From Gammaproteobacteria bacterium (lineage in GTDB: Bacteria > Pseudomonadota > Gammaproteobacteria > 21-64-14): DNA of 64,000 bases. A model generated the notes under the pieces. The model ran no database searches, was not told the DNA's origin, and saw only the letters and a program-made list of their open reading frames with translations. Within the stretch, counting starts at the first letter, position 1. Each line of letters begins with the position of its first letter. Positions 48,362 through 56,816 of this stretch are shown here, one piece after another. The position numbers and the translations under genes are program-made. The stretch covers positions 148,983-212,982 of the forward strand of contig JALUXX010000016.1 of NCBI GenBank assembly GCA_027013145.1, written 5' to 3'.

Positions 48362-49313
48362 CCGCGAAAACGCCGATCCAGTCGCGCCGCCGCCGGGTCC
48401 CGGGGAGCGGTTGCGCCGTGCGCGCGAGGGCGCCGGCCTGGACCTCGATCGACTCGCGGCCGAACTGCATCTGCCCGCGCGGATCCTCGAGGCGCTCGAG
48501 CGCGACGACTTCGGCTCGCTCCCGCCGACCTACACCCAGGGGTATCTGCGCAGCTACGCGAAGCGCCTCGGCCTCGCGGTCGATCCCGTCCTGGCCGAAT
48601 ACCATCGTCGCGCCGGGCCGGTGGAGCCCCCGCCCATGACCGCGCCCGCCCCCTCGCCCGCGCAGGTGGGCCTCGGCCGCACGCGGCACGGCCTCTACGT
48701 CCTGTTCGTCGTACTCGCAGCGGCCGTGTTCCTCGCCTGGTGGTTCCGCGGCGGTTCCGGTCCGCGGCCCGCCGCGTCGCGGTCCTCGCCGCCGCCGGCC
48801 CCTGCGGTCACATCGCCGCAGACCGCGCCCCCGATCCCGCCGGCTCCCACTCCGGTACCCGCGGCCAGGCCGCCGCTCCCGCGGCCGGCGGTGTCGGGAG
48901 CGCCGAAGGCGTCGTCGTCGATTGCCTCCTCCGCGGCGCCCGCGGAGCAACCGGCGCCCGTCCCGAGGGCCGGCGCCACCGCCCCGTCGTCGGCCCCGTC
49001 GCCCGCCCCGGCGCCACCGCCGCCTGCCGACGTGCTGGTCCTGCGATGCGATGCCGATTCCTGGGTCGAGGTGCGCGATGCGCGCGGGCGGCGCCTGGTC
49101 TACGATCTGCTGCACGCCGGCGACGTGCGCCGGGTGGTGGGTACGCCGCCGTTTCGCGTCCTGCTCGGCAACCCGGCGGCGGTCCGGGTCGAGTGGGACG
49201 GGCGCCGCGTGCCGGTGCCGCGCGGCGCGCCCGGCAAGGTCGTGAGATTCAGCGTCGGGACCCCGCGCGCGGCCGCCGCACCGGCGCCGGCCGGCGGCCC
49301 CGGCCCTCGATAA
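48339..49313 (+). CDS. rodZ: RodZ-like cytoskeletal anchor with HTH and DUF4115 domains
   Basis: A 324-residue protein with a Xre-type helix-turn-helix (about 25-95; [35 protein letters not shown]), one membrane helix (about 112-132), an Ala/Pro-rich linker and a C-terminal DUF4115 fold ([30 protein letters not shown]). RodZ links MreB to the envelope. It starts 23 nt inside pilF. ispG normally follows but is absent here; hisS comes next. Confidence 0.9.
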   Translation: MVERPDSNRENADPVAPPPGPGERLRRAREGAGLDLDRLAAELHLPARILEALERDDFGSLPPTYTQGYLRSYAKRLGLAVDPVLAEYHRRAGPVEPPPMTAPAPSPAQVGLGRTRHGLYVLFVVLAAAVFLAWWFRGGSGPRPAASRSSPPPAPAVTSPQTAPPIPPAPTPVPAARPPLPRPAVSGAPKASSSIASSAAPAEQPAPVPRAGATAPSSAPSPAPAPPPPADVLVLRCDADSWVEVRDARGRRLVYDLLHAGDVRRVVGTPPFRVLLGNPAAVRVEWDGRRVPVPRGAPGKVVRFSVGTPRAAAAPAPAGGPGPR

Positions 49314-49332
49314 CCCGTTACGGAATCCGCCC

Positions 49333-50616
49333 GTGTCCGATTCGATCCAGGCCGTACGCGGCATGCGCGACGTATCCCCCGAGGAGGCCCCGCGTTGGGC
49401 GCGCCTGGAGCGGATCGCGCGGCGCGTCCTCGACGCCTACGGCTACCGCGAAGTGCGCCTGCCGCTGGTGGAGAAGACGGAACTGTTCCGACGTTCGATC
49501 GGCGAGGTCACGGACATCGTCGAGAAGGAGATGTATACCTTCGAAGACCGCAACGGCGAGAGCCTGACGCTGCGCCCGGAGGGTACCGCCGGCTGCGTGC
49601 GCGCCGGCCTGCAGCATGGCTGGTTCCAGCAGCCGGGGCGGCGGCTGTGGTATCTCGGACCGATGTTCCGTCACGAACGACCCCAGCAGGGCCGTTACCG
49701 CCAGTTCCACCAGATCGGGGTCGAGGCCTACGGGATGCCGGGGCCGGACATCGACGCCGAAATCGTGGTCCTGACGGCGCGCTTGTGGCGCGAACTGGGC
49801 ATCGACGACGTGCGCCTGGAGATCAACACGCTCGGCGACGCGGCCGACCGTGCCGCCTACCGCGCGCGTCTGGTCGACTATTTCGAGGCCCACCGTGGGG
49901 ACTTGGACGAGGACAGCCGCCGTCGGCTGTATACCAACCCGTTGCGCATCCTCGACAGCAAGAACCCGGACCTGCAGGCGCTGATCGCGGGCGCACCGCA
50001 GCTCGGTGCGCACGTCGGGGCCGGGTGCCGCGAGCACTTCGAGGGGTTCAAGGCCGCGCTGCAGGATCTCGGCGTGGGCTTCGTCGTCAACCCGCGGCTG
50101 GTGCGCGGCCTCGACTACTACAACCGCACCGTGTTCGAGTGGGTCACCGACCGCCTGGGGGCGCAGGGGACGGTATGCGCGGGCGGGCGCTACGACGGAC
50201 TGGTGGAGCAGCTCGGGGGGCGGTCGACCCCGGCCGTCGGATTCGCGATGGGCCTCGAGCGGCTGCTTGCGCTGCTGGGAGAGTCCTGGGGGGCCGGGTC
50301 GGGCGAGGCCGACGTCTATGTGGTCGCCGTGGGCGCGGCGGCGGAGCGCGCCGCGGCGCGCCTCGCCGAGCGGTTGCGCGACGCCCTGCCGGGCGTACGC
50401 GTCCTCGCGCACTGTGGGGGCGGCAGCTTCAAGTCCCAGTTCAAGCGGGCCGACCGCAGCGGGGCGCGCTTCGCGCTCGTCCTCGGGGAGGAGGAGGTGC
50501 GCGGCGGCCGGGTCGCCGTCAAGCCGCTGCGCGGAGCGCAGAAGCAGGAAACCGTGGCCGACGCCGAGGTGGCCGCCTACCTCGCGCGGGCGCTGCGGGG
50601 CGGCCCCGAGGGCTGA
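49333..50616 (+). CDS. hisS: Histidine-tRNA ligase HisS
   Basis: HisS, 427 residues, is a class II synthetase. Motif 1 region ([16 protein letters not shown]), motif 2 ([21 protein letters not shown]), the histidine-specific [14 protein letters not shown] and AGGRYDGL, and the C-terminal anticodon domain are all present. The length matches E. coli (424). Confidence 0.97.
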   Translation: MSDSIQAVRGMRDVSPEEAPRWARLERIARRVLDAYGYREVRLPLVEKTELFRRSIGEVTDIVEKEMYTFEDRNGESLTLRPEGTAGCVRAGLQHGWFQQPGRRLWYLGPMFRHERPQQGRYRQFHQIGVEAYGMPGPDIDAEIVVLTARLWRELGIDDVRLEINTLGDAADRAAYRARLVDYFEAHRGDLDEDSRRRLYTNPLRILDSKNPDLQALIAGAPQLGAHVGAGCREHFEGFKAALQDLGVGFVVNPRLVRGLDYYNRTVFEWVTDRLGAQGTVCAGGRYDGLVEQLGGRSTPAVGFAMGLERLLALLGESWGAGSGEADVYVVAVGAAAERAAARLAERLRDALPGVRVLAHCGGGSFKSQFKRADRSGARFALVLGEEEVRGGRVAVKPLRGAQKQETVADAEVAAYLARALRGGPEG

Positions 50617-50748
50617 AGCGCCGGCGCGCGCGGGCCCCCGCGGACCGCGGGCGGCGGCGGTCCTTGGTATACTGCGCGATCGGCGCGCCGGCGGGATCGG
50701 ATCCGTGGGCGCGCCGGGACTCGACGACTGACATGGGAAGGGCCCCTG

Positions 50749-51408
50749 ATGGATCCCTACGCATCGGAAAAGGAGCAGATCGAGGCCATCCGCACCTGGT
50801 GGCGCGAGAACGGCAAGGCGATCGTCGCGGGCGTGGTCCTCGGTCTCGCGGGTCTGCTCGGCTGGCGCTACTGGCAGCACTACGGGCAGGCGCGCGCCGA
50901 CCACGCGGCGATGGAATATGCGCGCATGTCGGCCGCGATCGCGCAAGGGAAGGACGAGGGCGCGCGCCAGTGGGGGCGCCAGATCATCGCCGACTATGCC
51001 TCCACGCCCTACGCGACCCTCGCCGCATTCGCCATCGCGCGCCTCGACATCGATGCCGGGCACACCCAGGCCGCCGAGCGCCGCCTGCAGTGGGCCTTCG
51101 ATCAGGCCGGTGACGAGGACTTGCGCCGTGTCGCCGCCTTGCGGCTGGCTCGGGTACAGCTCTCCGCGGGTCGACTGGAGGCCGCCGGCAAGACGCTGGC
51201 GACCGTCCCGCCGGGCGGTTTCGCCGCTGAATTCTATCAGGTGGAAGGGGATGTCTACGTCGCGCGCGGAGACAAGGCGAAGGCCCGCGCCGCCTACGAG
51301 GCGGCGCTCAAGGCCCTGCCGAAGGACGCACCGGCCGAACAGCGCCGGTGGCTCGAGGTCAAGCTCGACAATCTCGGCGCGGCCCCGTCCGCCAAGGCCG
51401 CATCATGA
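50749..51408 (+). CDS. yfgM: YfgM-like ancillary protein of the SecYEG translocon
   Basis: A 219-residue protein with a short cytosolic N-terminus (KEQIEAIRTWWRENGKAIVAG), one membrane helix (about 25-42) and a periplasmic tetratricopeptide-like domain. It matches the YfgM family, which associates with PpiD and SecYEG. A -10-like TATACT is at 50668 with no good -35. The stop overlaps bamB. Confidence 0.92.
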   Translation: MDPYASEKEQIEAIRTWWRENGKAIVAGVVLGLAGLLGWRYWQHYGQARADHAAMEYARMSAAIAQGKDEGARQWGRQIIADYASTPYATLAAFAIARLDIDAGHTQAAERRLQWAFDQAGDEDLRRVAALRLARVQLSAGRLEAAGKTLATVPPGGFAAEFYQVEGDVYVARGDKAKARAAYEAALKALPKDAPAEQRRWLEVKLDNLGAAPSAKAAS

Positions 51409-52562
51409 GGCGCGCCCTCCCGGCGCTCGCCGCCTGTCTCCTGCTCTCGGCATGCAGCCTGTTCGGCAGCAAGGACAATTCCATCCCCCCGTCTCCGCTC
51501 CCGGAGTTCAAACCCGCGTTCCGTGTCGACCGCGTCTGGTCGCATGACGTCGGCTCGGGGAGCGATCATCTCGGCCTGAAGCTCTTCCCGCTCGTCGAGG
51601 ACGGTCGCGTCTACGCGGCGGGGCGCAAGGGCCGCGTATATGCCTTCGATGCGCGGACCGGAAAGCGCGTGTGGCGCACCGACACCGATGCGCCGATCAC
51701 CGGCGGCGTGGGCGGGGGCGACGGGTTGGTCCTCGTCGGCACGGGCAAGGGCCGGGTGCTGGCGCTCGATGCCGCGACCGGGAAGTTGCGCTGGAAGGCG
51801 ACCGTCACCAGTGAGGTGCTCTCGCGCCCGCGTGCGGCCGACGGTGTCGTGGTGGTCGAGAGCGGGGACGGCAACGTCTTCGGCCTCTCGGTCCGCGACG
51901 GCCATCGTTTGTGGATGGTGACCAATACGATTCCCACCCTCACCCTGCGCGGGACCGCCTCGCCGGTGCTGCTCTCGGGCGTCGCCCTCTGCGGCCTCGC
52001 CAGCGGACAGCTCGAGGTCATCCGCCTGCGCGACGGCACCCTGCTGTGGCAGGCGACGGTGGCCGTCCCGCACGGGAACTCTGCGTTGGCGCGCATGGTG
52101 GACGTCGACAGCGAGCCGCGAGTGCTCGACGACGTCGCCTATGTCGCCGCCTATCAGGGGCGCGTCGCCGCCATCAACCTGGCCTCGGGACAGATGGTGT
52201 GGGAACGCGACATACCCTCCTACGCCGGCCTCGGCGTCGCCGGCGATCAGGTCTTCGTCACCGACGATCACGGAAACGTATGGGCGCTGGCGCGCGCCAC
52301 CGGCGCGACGATGTGGCGCCAGAAGAAGCTCAGCTATCGCGGCGTCACCGCCCCGGTCCCGTTCGGTGCGCGTTACGTCGTCGTCGGCGACCGCGAGGGC
52401 TACCTGTTCTGGCTCGACCGCGCGGACGGGCGGTTTCTCGCGCGCAGGCGACTCGACAGCTCCGGCATCCTCGTGCCTCCGGCGGTCGACGGCGACCTGC
52501 TGTTCGCATTGGCCCGCGACGGGGAACTCGCGGCCTACCGTGTCGGCGCGCCCGGCGAGTGA
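51405..52562 (+). CDS. bamB: Outer membrane assembly lipoprotein BamB
   Basis: BamB, 385 residues, is a beta-propeller lipoprotein of the BAM complex. The lipobox LSAC is at residues 14-17 (Cys 17). PQQ-like blade motifs recur: GRVYAFDARTGKRVWRTD, GRVLALDAATGKLRWKA, GRVAAINLASGQMVWERD, GNVWALARATGATMWRQ. It overlaps yfgM (ATGA) and precedes der, the standard order. Confidence 0.96.
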   Translation: MRRALPALAACLLLSACSLFGSKDNSIPPSPLPEFKPAFRVDRVWSHDVGSGSDHLGLKLFPLVEDGRVYAAGRKGRVYAFDARTGKRVWRTDTDAPITGGVGGGDGLVLVGTGKGRVLALDAATGKLRWKATVTSEVLSRPRAADGVVVVESGDGNVFGLSVRDGHRLWMVTNTIPTLTLRGTASPVLLSGVALCGLASGQLEVIRLRDGTLLWQATVAVPHGNSALARMVDVDSEPRVLDDVAYVAAYQGRVAAINLASGQMVWERDIPSYAGLGVAGDQVFVTDDHGNVWALARATGATMWRQKKLSYRGVTAPVPFGARYVVVGDREGYLFWLDRADGRFLARRRLDSSGILVPPAVDGDLLFALARDGELAAYRVGAPGE

Positions 52563-52589
52563 GCCGAACGTGCCCCTGAGGTCGCGACG

Positions 52590-53939
52590 ATGCTGCCGAC
52601 GCTCGTACTGGTGGGTCGCCCCAACACCGGCAAGTCCACACTCTTCAACCAGCTCACCCGCACGCGTGACGCCCTCGTCGCCGACCGCCCGGGTCTGACG
52701 CGCGACCGCATCTACGGGCGCGGCCGCCTCGGCCCGCGCCCCTATCTCGTCGTCGATACCGGCGGGCTGGCGGGGCCCGAGGCCCCGATCGACGCCCCCG
52801 TTGGGCGCCAGACCCTGCGCGCCGTGGAGGAGGCCGCGGCGGTCGTGTTCCTGGTGGATGCGCGCAGCGGACCGACGGCGGGCGACCGCGAGATCGCCGC
52901 CAGACTGCGCCGTTGCGGACGTCCCGTCGTGGTCGGCGTCAACAAGAGTGAGGATCTCGATCCCGACATCGCCTGCGCCGAGTTCCACGGCCTCGGCTTC
53001 GGTGATCCGCACCCGATCTCCGCGGCGCACGGGCGCGGGCTCGAGGCGCTCATCGACGCGGTCTTCGCGATGTTGCCGGATGCGCCGGAGGAGGCCGTAC
53101 CCGAAGACTCCGACGCGATCCGCGTGGCCGTCGTCGGTCGCCCCAACGCCGGCAAGTCGACCCTGGTCAACCGCCTGCTCGGCGAGGAGCGCGTGGTGAC
53201 CTTCGACGAACCGGGTACCACGCGCGACAGCGTGTTCATCCCTTATGAGCGCGACGGGCGGCGCTACACGCTCATCGACACCGCCGGCCTGCGCCGACGC
53301 GGGCGCGTCACCGACGCGGTGGAGAAGTTCAGCGCCGTGAAGACACTCCAGGCCATCGACCTGGCGCACGTGGTGATTCTGGTGCTCGACGCGCAGACGG
53401 GGATCGGCCACCAGGACGCGGCCCTGCTCGGGTTCGTGGCCGACAGCGGGCGCGCGCTGGTGATCGCGGTGAACAAATGGGATGGGCTCGAGGACGCGCG
53501 ACGCCGGCGCGTGCGCGACGAACTCGAACGCCGCCTGGGCTTCGTCGACTACGCGCCGCTGGAGTTCATCTCCGCGCTGCACGGCACCGGCGTGGGCACC
53601 CTCTTCGACACGATCCCGCGCGTCTATGAGGCCGCCACCCGGCGCCTGTCCACCCCGCTGCTCACGCGCATCCTGGAACAGGCCGTGCGCGCCCACCAGC
53701 CGCCGCTGGTGCACGGGCGCGCGGTGAAGCTGCGCTACGCGCATGCCGGCGGCACCAACCCGCCCACCGTCGTCATCCACGGCAACCGCATCCGCCACGT
53801 ACCGGCGAGCTACCGTCGCTACCTCGCCAACACCTACCGCACCGCACTCGAACTCGTCGGCACCCCGGTGCGCATCGAACTGCGCGAGGGCGAGAACCCC
53901 TACCGTCCGCGCACCCGCGGCCCCGCACGCCGGCGCTGA
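52590..53939 (+). CDS. der: Ribosome biogenesis GTPase Der (EngA)
   Basis: Der, 449 residues, has two tandem GTPase domains with G1 motifs GRPNTGKST (about 8-16) and GRPNAGKST (about 184-192), DTGGL and DTAGL switches, NKSE and NKWD specificity motifs, and a C-terminal KH-like domain with [11 protein letters not shown]. It is needed for 50S maturation. The first NKxD is NKSE, a variation of NKxD. The accessory segment begins after its stop. Confidence 0.96.
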   Translation: MLPTLVLVGRPNTGKSTLFNQLTRTRDALVADRPGLTRDRIYGRGRLGPRPYLVVDTGGLAGPEAPIDAPVGRQTLRAVEEAAAVVFLVDARSGPTAGDREIAARLRRCGRPVVVGVNKSEDLDPDIACAEFHGLGFGDPHPISAAHGRGLEALIDAVFAMLPDAPEEAVPEDSDAIRVAVVGRPNAGKSTLVNRLLGEERVVTFDEPGTTRDSVFIPYERDGRRYTLIDTAGLRRRGRVTDAVEKFSAVKTLQAIDLAHVVILVLDAQTGIGHQDAALLGFVADSGRALVIAVNKWDGLEDARRRRVRDELERRLGFVDYAPLEFISALHGTGVGTLFDTIPRVYEAATRRLSTPLLTRILEQAVRAHQPPLVHGRAVKLRYAHAGGTNPPTVVIHGNRIRHVPASYRRYLANTYRTALELVGTPVRIELREGENPYRPRTRGPARRR

Positions 53940-54060
53940 CCCCCGTGCAGCCGAAATCCAACGCAGAGCGGATAGGTAGTCCGGATGAAGCCAAGTCCGG
54001 GAGAACGAGGTTTCCCCCGTCGCACCGATCCCCAGATTCCGGCCTACGATTGTGCATTGA

Positions 54061-54104
54061 AAGGGGACAGATTTATTTGGCGTGCCAAATAAATCTGTCC
54101 CCTT
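54061..54104. repeat. Long palindrome, copy 1
   Basis: A 21-bp arm beginning AAGGGGACAGATTTATTTGG is followed after GT by its exact complement, ending at 54104. It shares its core with the copies at 54372 and 55528. Such AT-rich GGGACAGATTTATT elements look like REP-type sequences. Confidence 0.85.
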
Positions 54105-54171
54105 GTCGTCCGGCGCGTCGACGGCCTCTCGCGCGACCGTCACCGAGGAGAGAACATGCGAATCTGAAAGG

Positions 54172-54207
54172 AAACGGGACAGATTTATTTAAGGAAACGG
54201 GACAGAT
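54172..54207. repeat. Two truncated arms of the long palindrome
   Basis: AAACGGGACAGATTTATTT (54172-54190) and AAACGGGACAGATT (54194-54207) are left arms without partners, in tandem. The second runs straight into the presumed IS3-type end at 54208. Confidence 0.75.
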
Positions 54208-54371
54208 TGAACCTCCCCCAGTTTAACGGACACCCGGAAAGGGGCTAGCATGGTCCCTGAGGAGTGTTCGATGATCCGGAAGAAGTATCGGAGTTATTCG
54301 AGGGAATTCAAGCTGGAGGCGATCCGGTTGGCGGAGGAGGCGGACAAGCCGGTCACCCAGGTTGCCAAAGG
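54208..54371 (+). mobile_element. Remnant of an IS3-family insertion sequence
   Basis: A fragment that starts with TGAACCTCCCCCAGTTTAAC, which looks like an IS3-type terminal inverted repeat. It runs through a ribosome-binding site (TGAGGAG) and the first codons of orfA, and stops at the third palindrome. The rest of orfA, all of orfB and the right end are missing. The terminal assignment is an inference from position and the CCC..GGACACC pattern. Confidence 0.6.
54271..54369 (+). pseudogene. Truncated IS3-family orfA (Tnp_1 helix-turn-helix)
   Basis: About 33 codons: MIRKKYRSYSREFKLEAIRL followed by AEEADKPVTQVAK, the start of an OrfA helix-turn-helix. The palindrome at 54372 interrupts the frame, which then reads repeat-derived sequence to a stop at 54525. 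It is too short to be functional. Confidence 0.8.
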
Positions 54372-54417
54372 AAACGGGACAGATTTATTTGGCGTGCCAA
54401 ATAAATCTGTCCCGTTT
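54372..54417. repeat. Long palindrome, copy 2, breaking orfA
   Basis: A 22-bp arm beginning AAACGGGACAGATTTATTTG, spacer GT, then the exact complementary arm ending CCCGTTT. It follows the last recognisable IS3 orfA codon. Variants of CCGTTTGCC trail on its right side to about 54480. Confidence 0.85.
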
Positions 54418-54713
54418 GCCCGTGTCCCGTTTGCCCGCGCCGTTTGCCCGTCCTGTCCCGTTTGCCTCGTTTGCCTGCCAAGGCGTACTCAGAGGCTGTG
54501 CTGGACTGTCGCAGCCCGGAGTTGATGTCGCCTGAGGGTACCGCTTGCGGCCGGGTCGAAGCGCCGGGTTTTTGTCGCCCAGGCGGAGTGATTCTCCTCG
54601 AAGGTAGCAGGATCGTTGTCCAATCCATTGAAGTGAACGGCTACCCCGGTAGAGGACCGGGACGGCGCCCACCGGGTGGAAGCCGGGTTGCCGGTCCCGT
54701 CACTGCAATCCGA

Positions 54714-54742
54714 TTGCATCCTCGGTTTGCCGGGCCTATATT
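54714..54742 (+). promoter_or_regulatory. Promoter of the peroxiredoxin gene
   Basis: TTGCAT (54714-54719), exactly 17 nt, TATATT (54737-54742). A short inverted repeat GCAAT-CCG-ATTGC (54705-54717) overlaps the -35 element and could be an operator. The gene starts 46 nt downstream. Confidence 0.65.
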
Positions 54743-54788
54743 CGGGCGTCTGACGGTGTAGTTACAACCATGACTCCAGGAGGATGCC

Positions 54789-55430
54789 ATGAACATACGA
54801 TTGGGCGACCCCGCTCCGGACTTCACCGCGCAAACGACGGATGGGCCGATCCGCTTCCATGAATGGATGGGCGACGGCTGGGCGGTGTTGTTCTCGCACC
54901 CCAAGGACTTCACGCCGGTGTGCACCACCGAACTCGGAGAGGTGGCGCGACTGAAGTCCGAATTCGACCGGCGCAATGTGAAGGTCATCGGATTGAGTGT
55001 GGATCCGCTCGAGGACCATGAGGCGTGGGCCGACGACATTCGCGAGACCCAGGGCTATGCGCTGAATTTTCCGCTCATCGCCGACGCCGATCGCGCCGTC
55101 TCCGATCTCTACGGGATGATCCATCCCAACGCTGACAACACGCTCACTGTGCGTTCCGTGTTTGTCATCGGCCCGGACAAGCGAGTCAAGCTGATGATCA
55201 CCTATCCGGCCAGTACGGGGCGCAACTTCGATGAGATCCTGCGAGTGATCGATTCGCTGCAGTTGACCGCCGATTTCAGTGTTGCCACCCCGGTGAACTG
55301 GCGCTACGGGGAAGATGTGATCATCGTTCCAGCGGTGTCGGACGAAGAGGCGAAGACCCGCTTCCCACAGGGCTGGAACACGCTTAAGCCCTACCTGCGG
55401 ATGGTCCGCCAGCCACGGGCGGGGCGTTAG
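54789..55430 (+). CDS. 1-Cys peroxiredoxin (Prx6 family)
   Basis: A 213-residue peroxiredoxin that reduces peroxides. The peroxidatic Cys is near residue 45 (FTPVCTTELGEVARL), and the Arg-containing and Prx6-specific segments FPLIADADRAVSDLYGM and TYPASTGRNFDEILRVIDSLQ are present. The tail (EEAKTRFPQGWNTLKPYLR) is typical of the 1-Cys group. AGGAGG sits 4-9 nt before the ATG. Codon use appears less GC-biased than in neighbouring genes. Confidence 0.95.
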   Translation: MNIRLGDPAPDFTAQTTDGPIRFHEWMGDGWAVLFSHPKDFTPVCTTELGEVARLKSEFDRRNVKVIGLSVDPLEDHEAWADDIRETQGYALNFPLIADADRAVSDLYGMIHPNADNTLTVRSVFVIGPDKRVKLMITYPASTGRNFDEILRVIDSLQLTADFSVATPVNWRYGEDVIIVPAVSDEEAKTRFPQGWNTLKPYLRMVRQPRAGR

Positions 55431-55527
55431 CGGATCGGCGGCCTCGGCGACCGGCTCCGAGCGGTTTCCAAGATGGTCCGAATCGCCCGGGCCGCCACGA
55501 CGCAGCCCGGAGAATTGAATCGGAAGG

Positions 55528-55573
55528 AAACGGGACAGATTTATTTGGCATGCCAAATAAATCTGTCCCGTTT
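55528..55573. repeat. Long palindrome, copy 3 (perfect, 46 bp)
   Basis: Two exact 23-bp arms meet without spacer at 55550/55551 (arm begins AAACGGGACAGATTTATTTG; centre GGCATGCC). It lies between the convergent ends of the peroxiredoxin gene and the DUF202 operon and could also act as a bidirectional terminator. Degenerate GTTTGCC units follow on the right. Confidence 0.88.
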
Positions 55574-55631
55574 GCCCGTTTGCCGCCTATTTGCCGTTCG
55601 CCGTTCCATTGGCGTGATTTGGGACCGGCCG

Positions 55632-56816
55632 CTACTCGGCGACGGCCCTGCCGATCCCGTATCGTACCGCGCGTGCCGGCAGGTACCAGAGGGCGCCGTC
55701 GAGGGTCATCAGGAAGCCCGCGCCTACGAGGACATAGTCGAGGTAGCTGTAGGGCCCGGTGCCGAGGACCTGCTTCATGACGAAGCCCAGGGCCATGAAG
55801 GAGATGCCCGTGCGCAGGAAGGCGAGTCCGGTACGCGCCCGCGCGTAGAGGGTGCGGTGGCTGGCGGCGATGGTCCGTTGCGCGGCGAGCATGTTGCGCT
55901 CCCGCGCGAGGTAGGTGCGCTCCTTGCTGGCGGGCACGGGTGGGATGTAGGAGCAGTAGTCTGGGATCGATGCCGCCAGGCGCGCGAGTGCGCTTCTGTC
56001 CTTTGGCTTGGGGGGCGCCTCTTCGAGGTGATAGCGTTCGGTGAAGCGGATCGCCTCCTGAGTGACGTCCACCATGGCGTGGCGCCAGGGGGCACTCATT
56101 CGCCGGCGGCGAATTTTGAGATAGTCGTAGAGCCCGGCGGCGGCGAGGGCGATCCCGACGGCGAGGATGGCGATGTGATGGGGTCTGAGGAGATTCTCGT
56201 GGATGCGCGTGAGGGCGTTCGACAGGGCCACCATCGCCAAGCCCCAGCGCAAGAGCTTCATGGACGTTCGCGCCCGGGCGTGGTCGGTGCGATGGCAGGC
56301 GAGGCGGGTACGCCATAGCGCCATGTTGTTGCGCCATTGGGCGAGCCCGGTGCGCTCGATGCCGATCAGCCGCTTCGCCTCGGCGTGCAGATAGTCCTGA
56401 ATGTACCAGCGCAGGTCCTCGGCCAGGGCGACACGGAACTCGTACCGAGCCGCCGGGACGCACCGCATTACCTGCGCCTTCATCGTCTCGCTGTGCGGGT
56501 CGGCGGCCGCGATGACCGCCGTCTCGCCGAGCATCATCACCGGAAACCATTTTTCGGCCCGGAGCTTGGCGCCGTCGAGACCGGAGAACAGGCGCGTCGG
56601 AACCGGTATGCGCTCGTCGTACTGGATGAAGCGGCAGCCGAAGTGCCGGGCGAGTGCCGCCAGGAGTGTGCAGCGCGGGACGCCGAGGTCCTTCAGGAGT
56701 ACCCTTTCCAGCTCGACGCCGCGGGCGTCGGCGCCCTCCCGGGCGGCGGCGAGCTGCTCCGGCGTGAGGACGCCGTCCTCCACCAAGGTAACGTAGGGAG
56801 TCGGTTCAGTTGTCAT
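55632..56816 (-). CDS. GspE/MshE N-domain protein with two DUF202-like modules
   Basis: A 394-residue protein. Residues 8-143 resemble the N-terminal domain of type II secretion/pilus ATPases (T2SSE_N or MshEN): LVEDGVLTPEQLAAA, VLLKDLGVPRCTLLAALARH, FPVMMLGETAVIAAADPHSE. No ATPase follows. Two DUF202-like modules do (about 153-245 and 300-390). Each has a helix with R-T pairs every seven residues (ERTYLARERNMLAAQRTIAA) followed by two hydrophobic helices (GISFMALGFVMK; YVLVGAGFLMTLDGALWYLP). It overlaps the upstream gene by 11 nt. The function is unknown; I infer a membrane protein that may sense a nucleotide through its N-domain. Confidence 0.75.
   Translation of the reverse strand: MTTEPTPYVTLVEDGVLTPEQLAAAREGADARGVELERVLLKDLGVPRCTLLAALARHFGCRFIQYDERIPVPTRLFSGLDGAKLRAEKWFPVMMLGETAVIAAADPHSETMKAQVMRCVPAARYEFRVALAEDLRWYIQDYLHAEAKRLIGIERTGLAQWRNNMALWRTRLACHRTDHARARTSMKLLRWGLAMVALSNALTRIHENLLRPHHIAILAVGIALAAAGLYDYLKIRRRRMSAPWRHAMVDVTQEAIRFTERYHLEEAPPKPKDRSALARLAASIPDYCSYIPPVPASKERTYLARERNMLAAQRTIAASHRTLYARARTGLAFLRTGISFMALGFVMKQVLGTGPYSYLDYVLVGAGFLMTLDGALWYLPARAVRYGIGRAVAE

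Larger units (their letters stand above)
53940..54788. other. Gene-poor segment with palindromes and IS debris
   Basis: 849 nt between der and the peroxiredoxin gene. It contains two full palindromic repeats, two truncated arms and a broken IS3-type orfA, all listed separately. From 54411 to 54480 the sequence repeats variants of CCGTTTGCC. From 54480 to 54700 I find no gene I can name; the frame on the minus strand contains FNGLDNDPATFEENHSAW, which I do not recognise. Confidence 0.7.

Noticed and set aside
50668-50673. Promoter for yfgM at TATACT
   Set aside because: The -10 is good but there is no -35 match at the right distance, so I mention it only under the gene.
53599-53939. Riboswitch or small RNA after der or before guaB
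   Set aside because: I looked for conserved purine or thiamine riboswitch features in the gaps and saw none.
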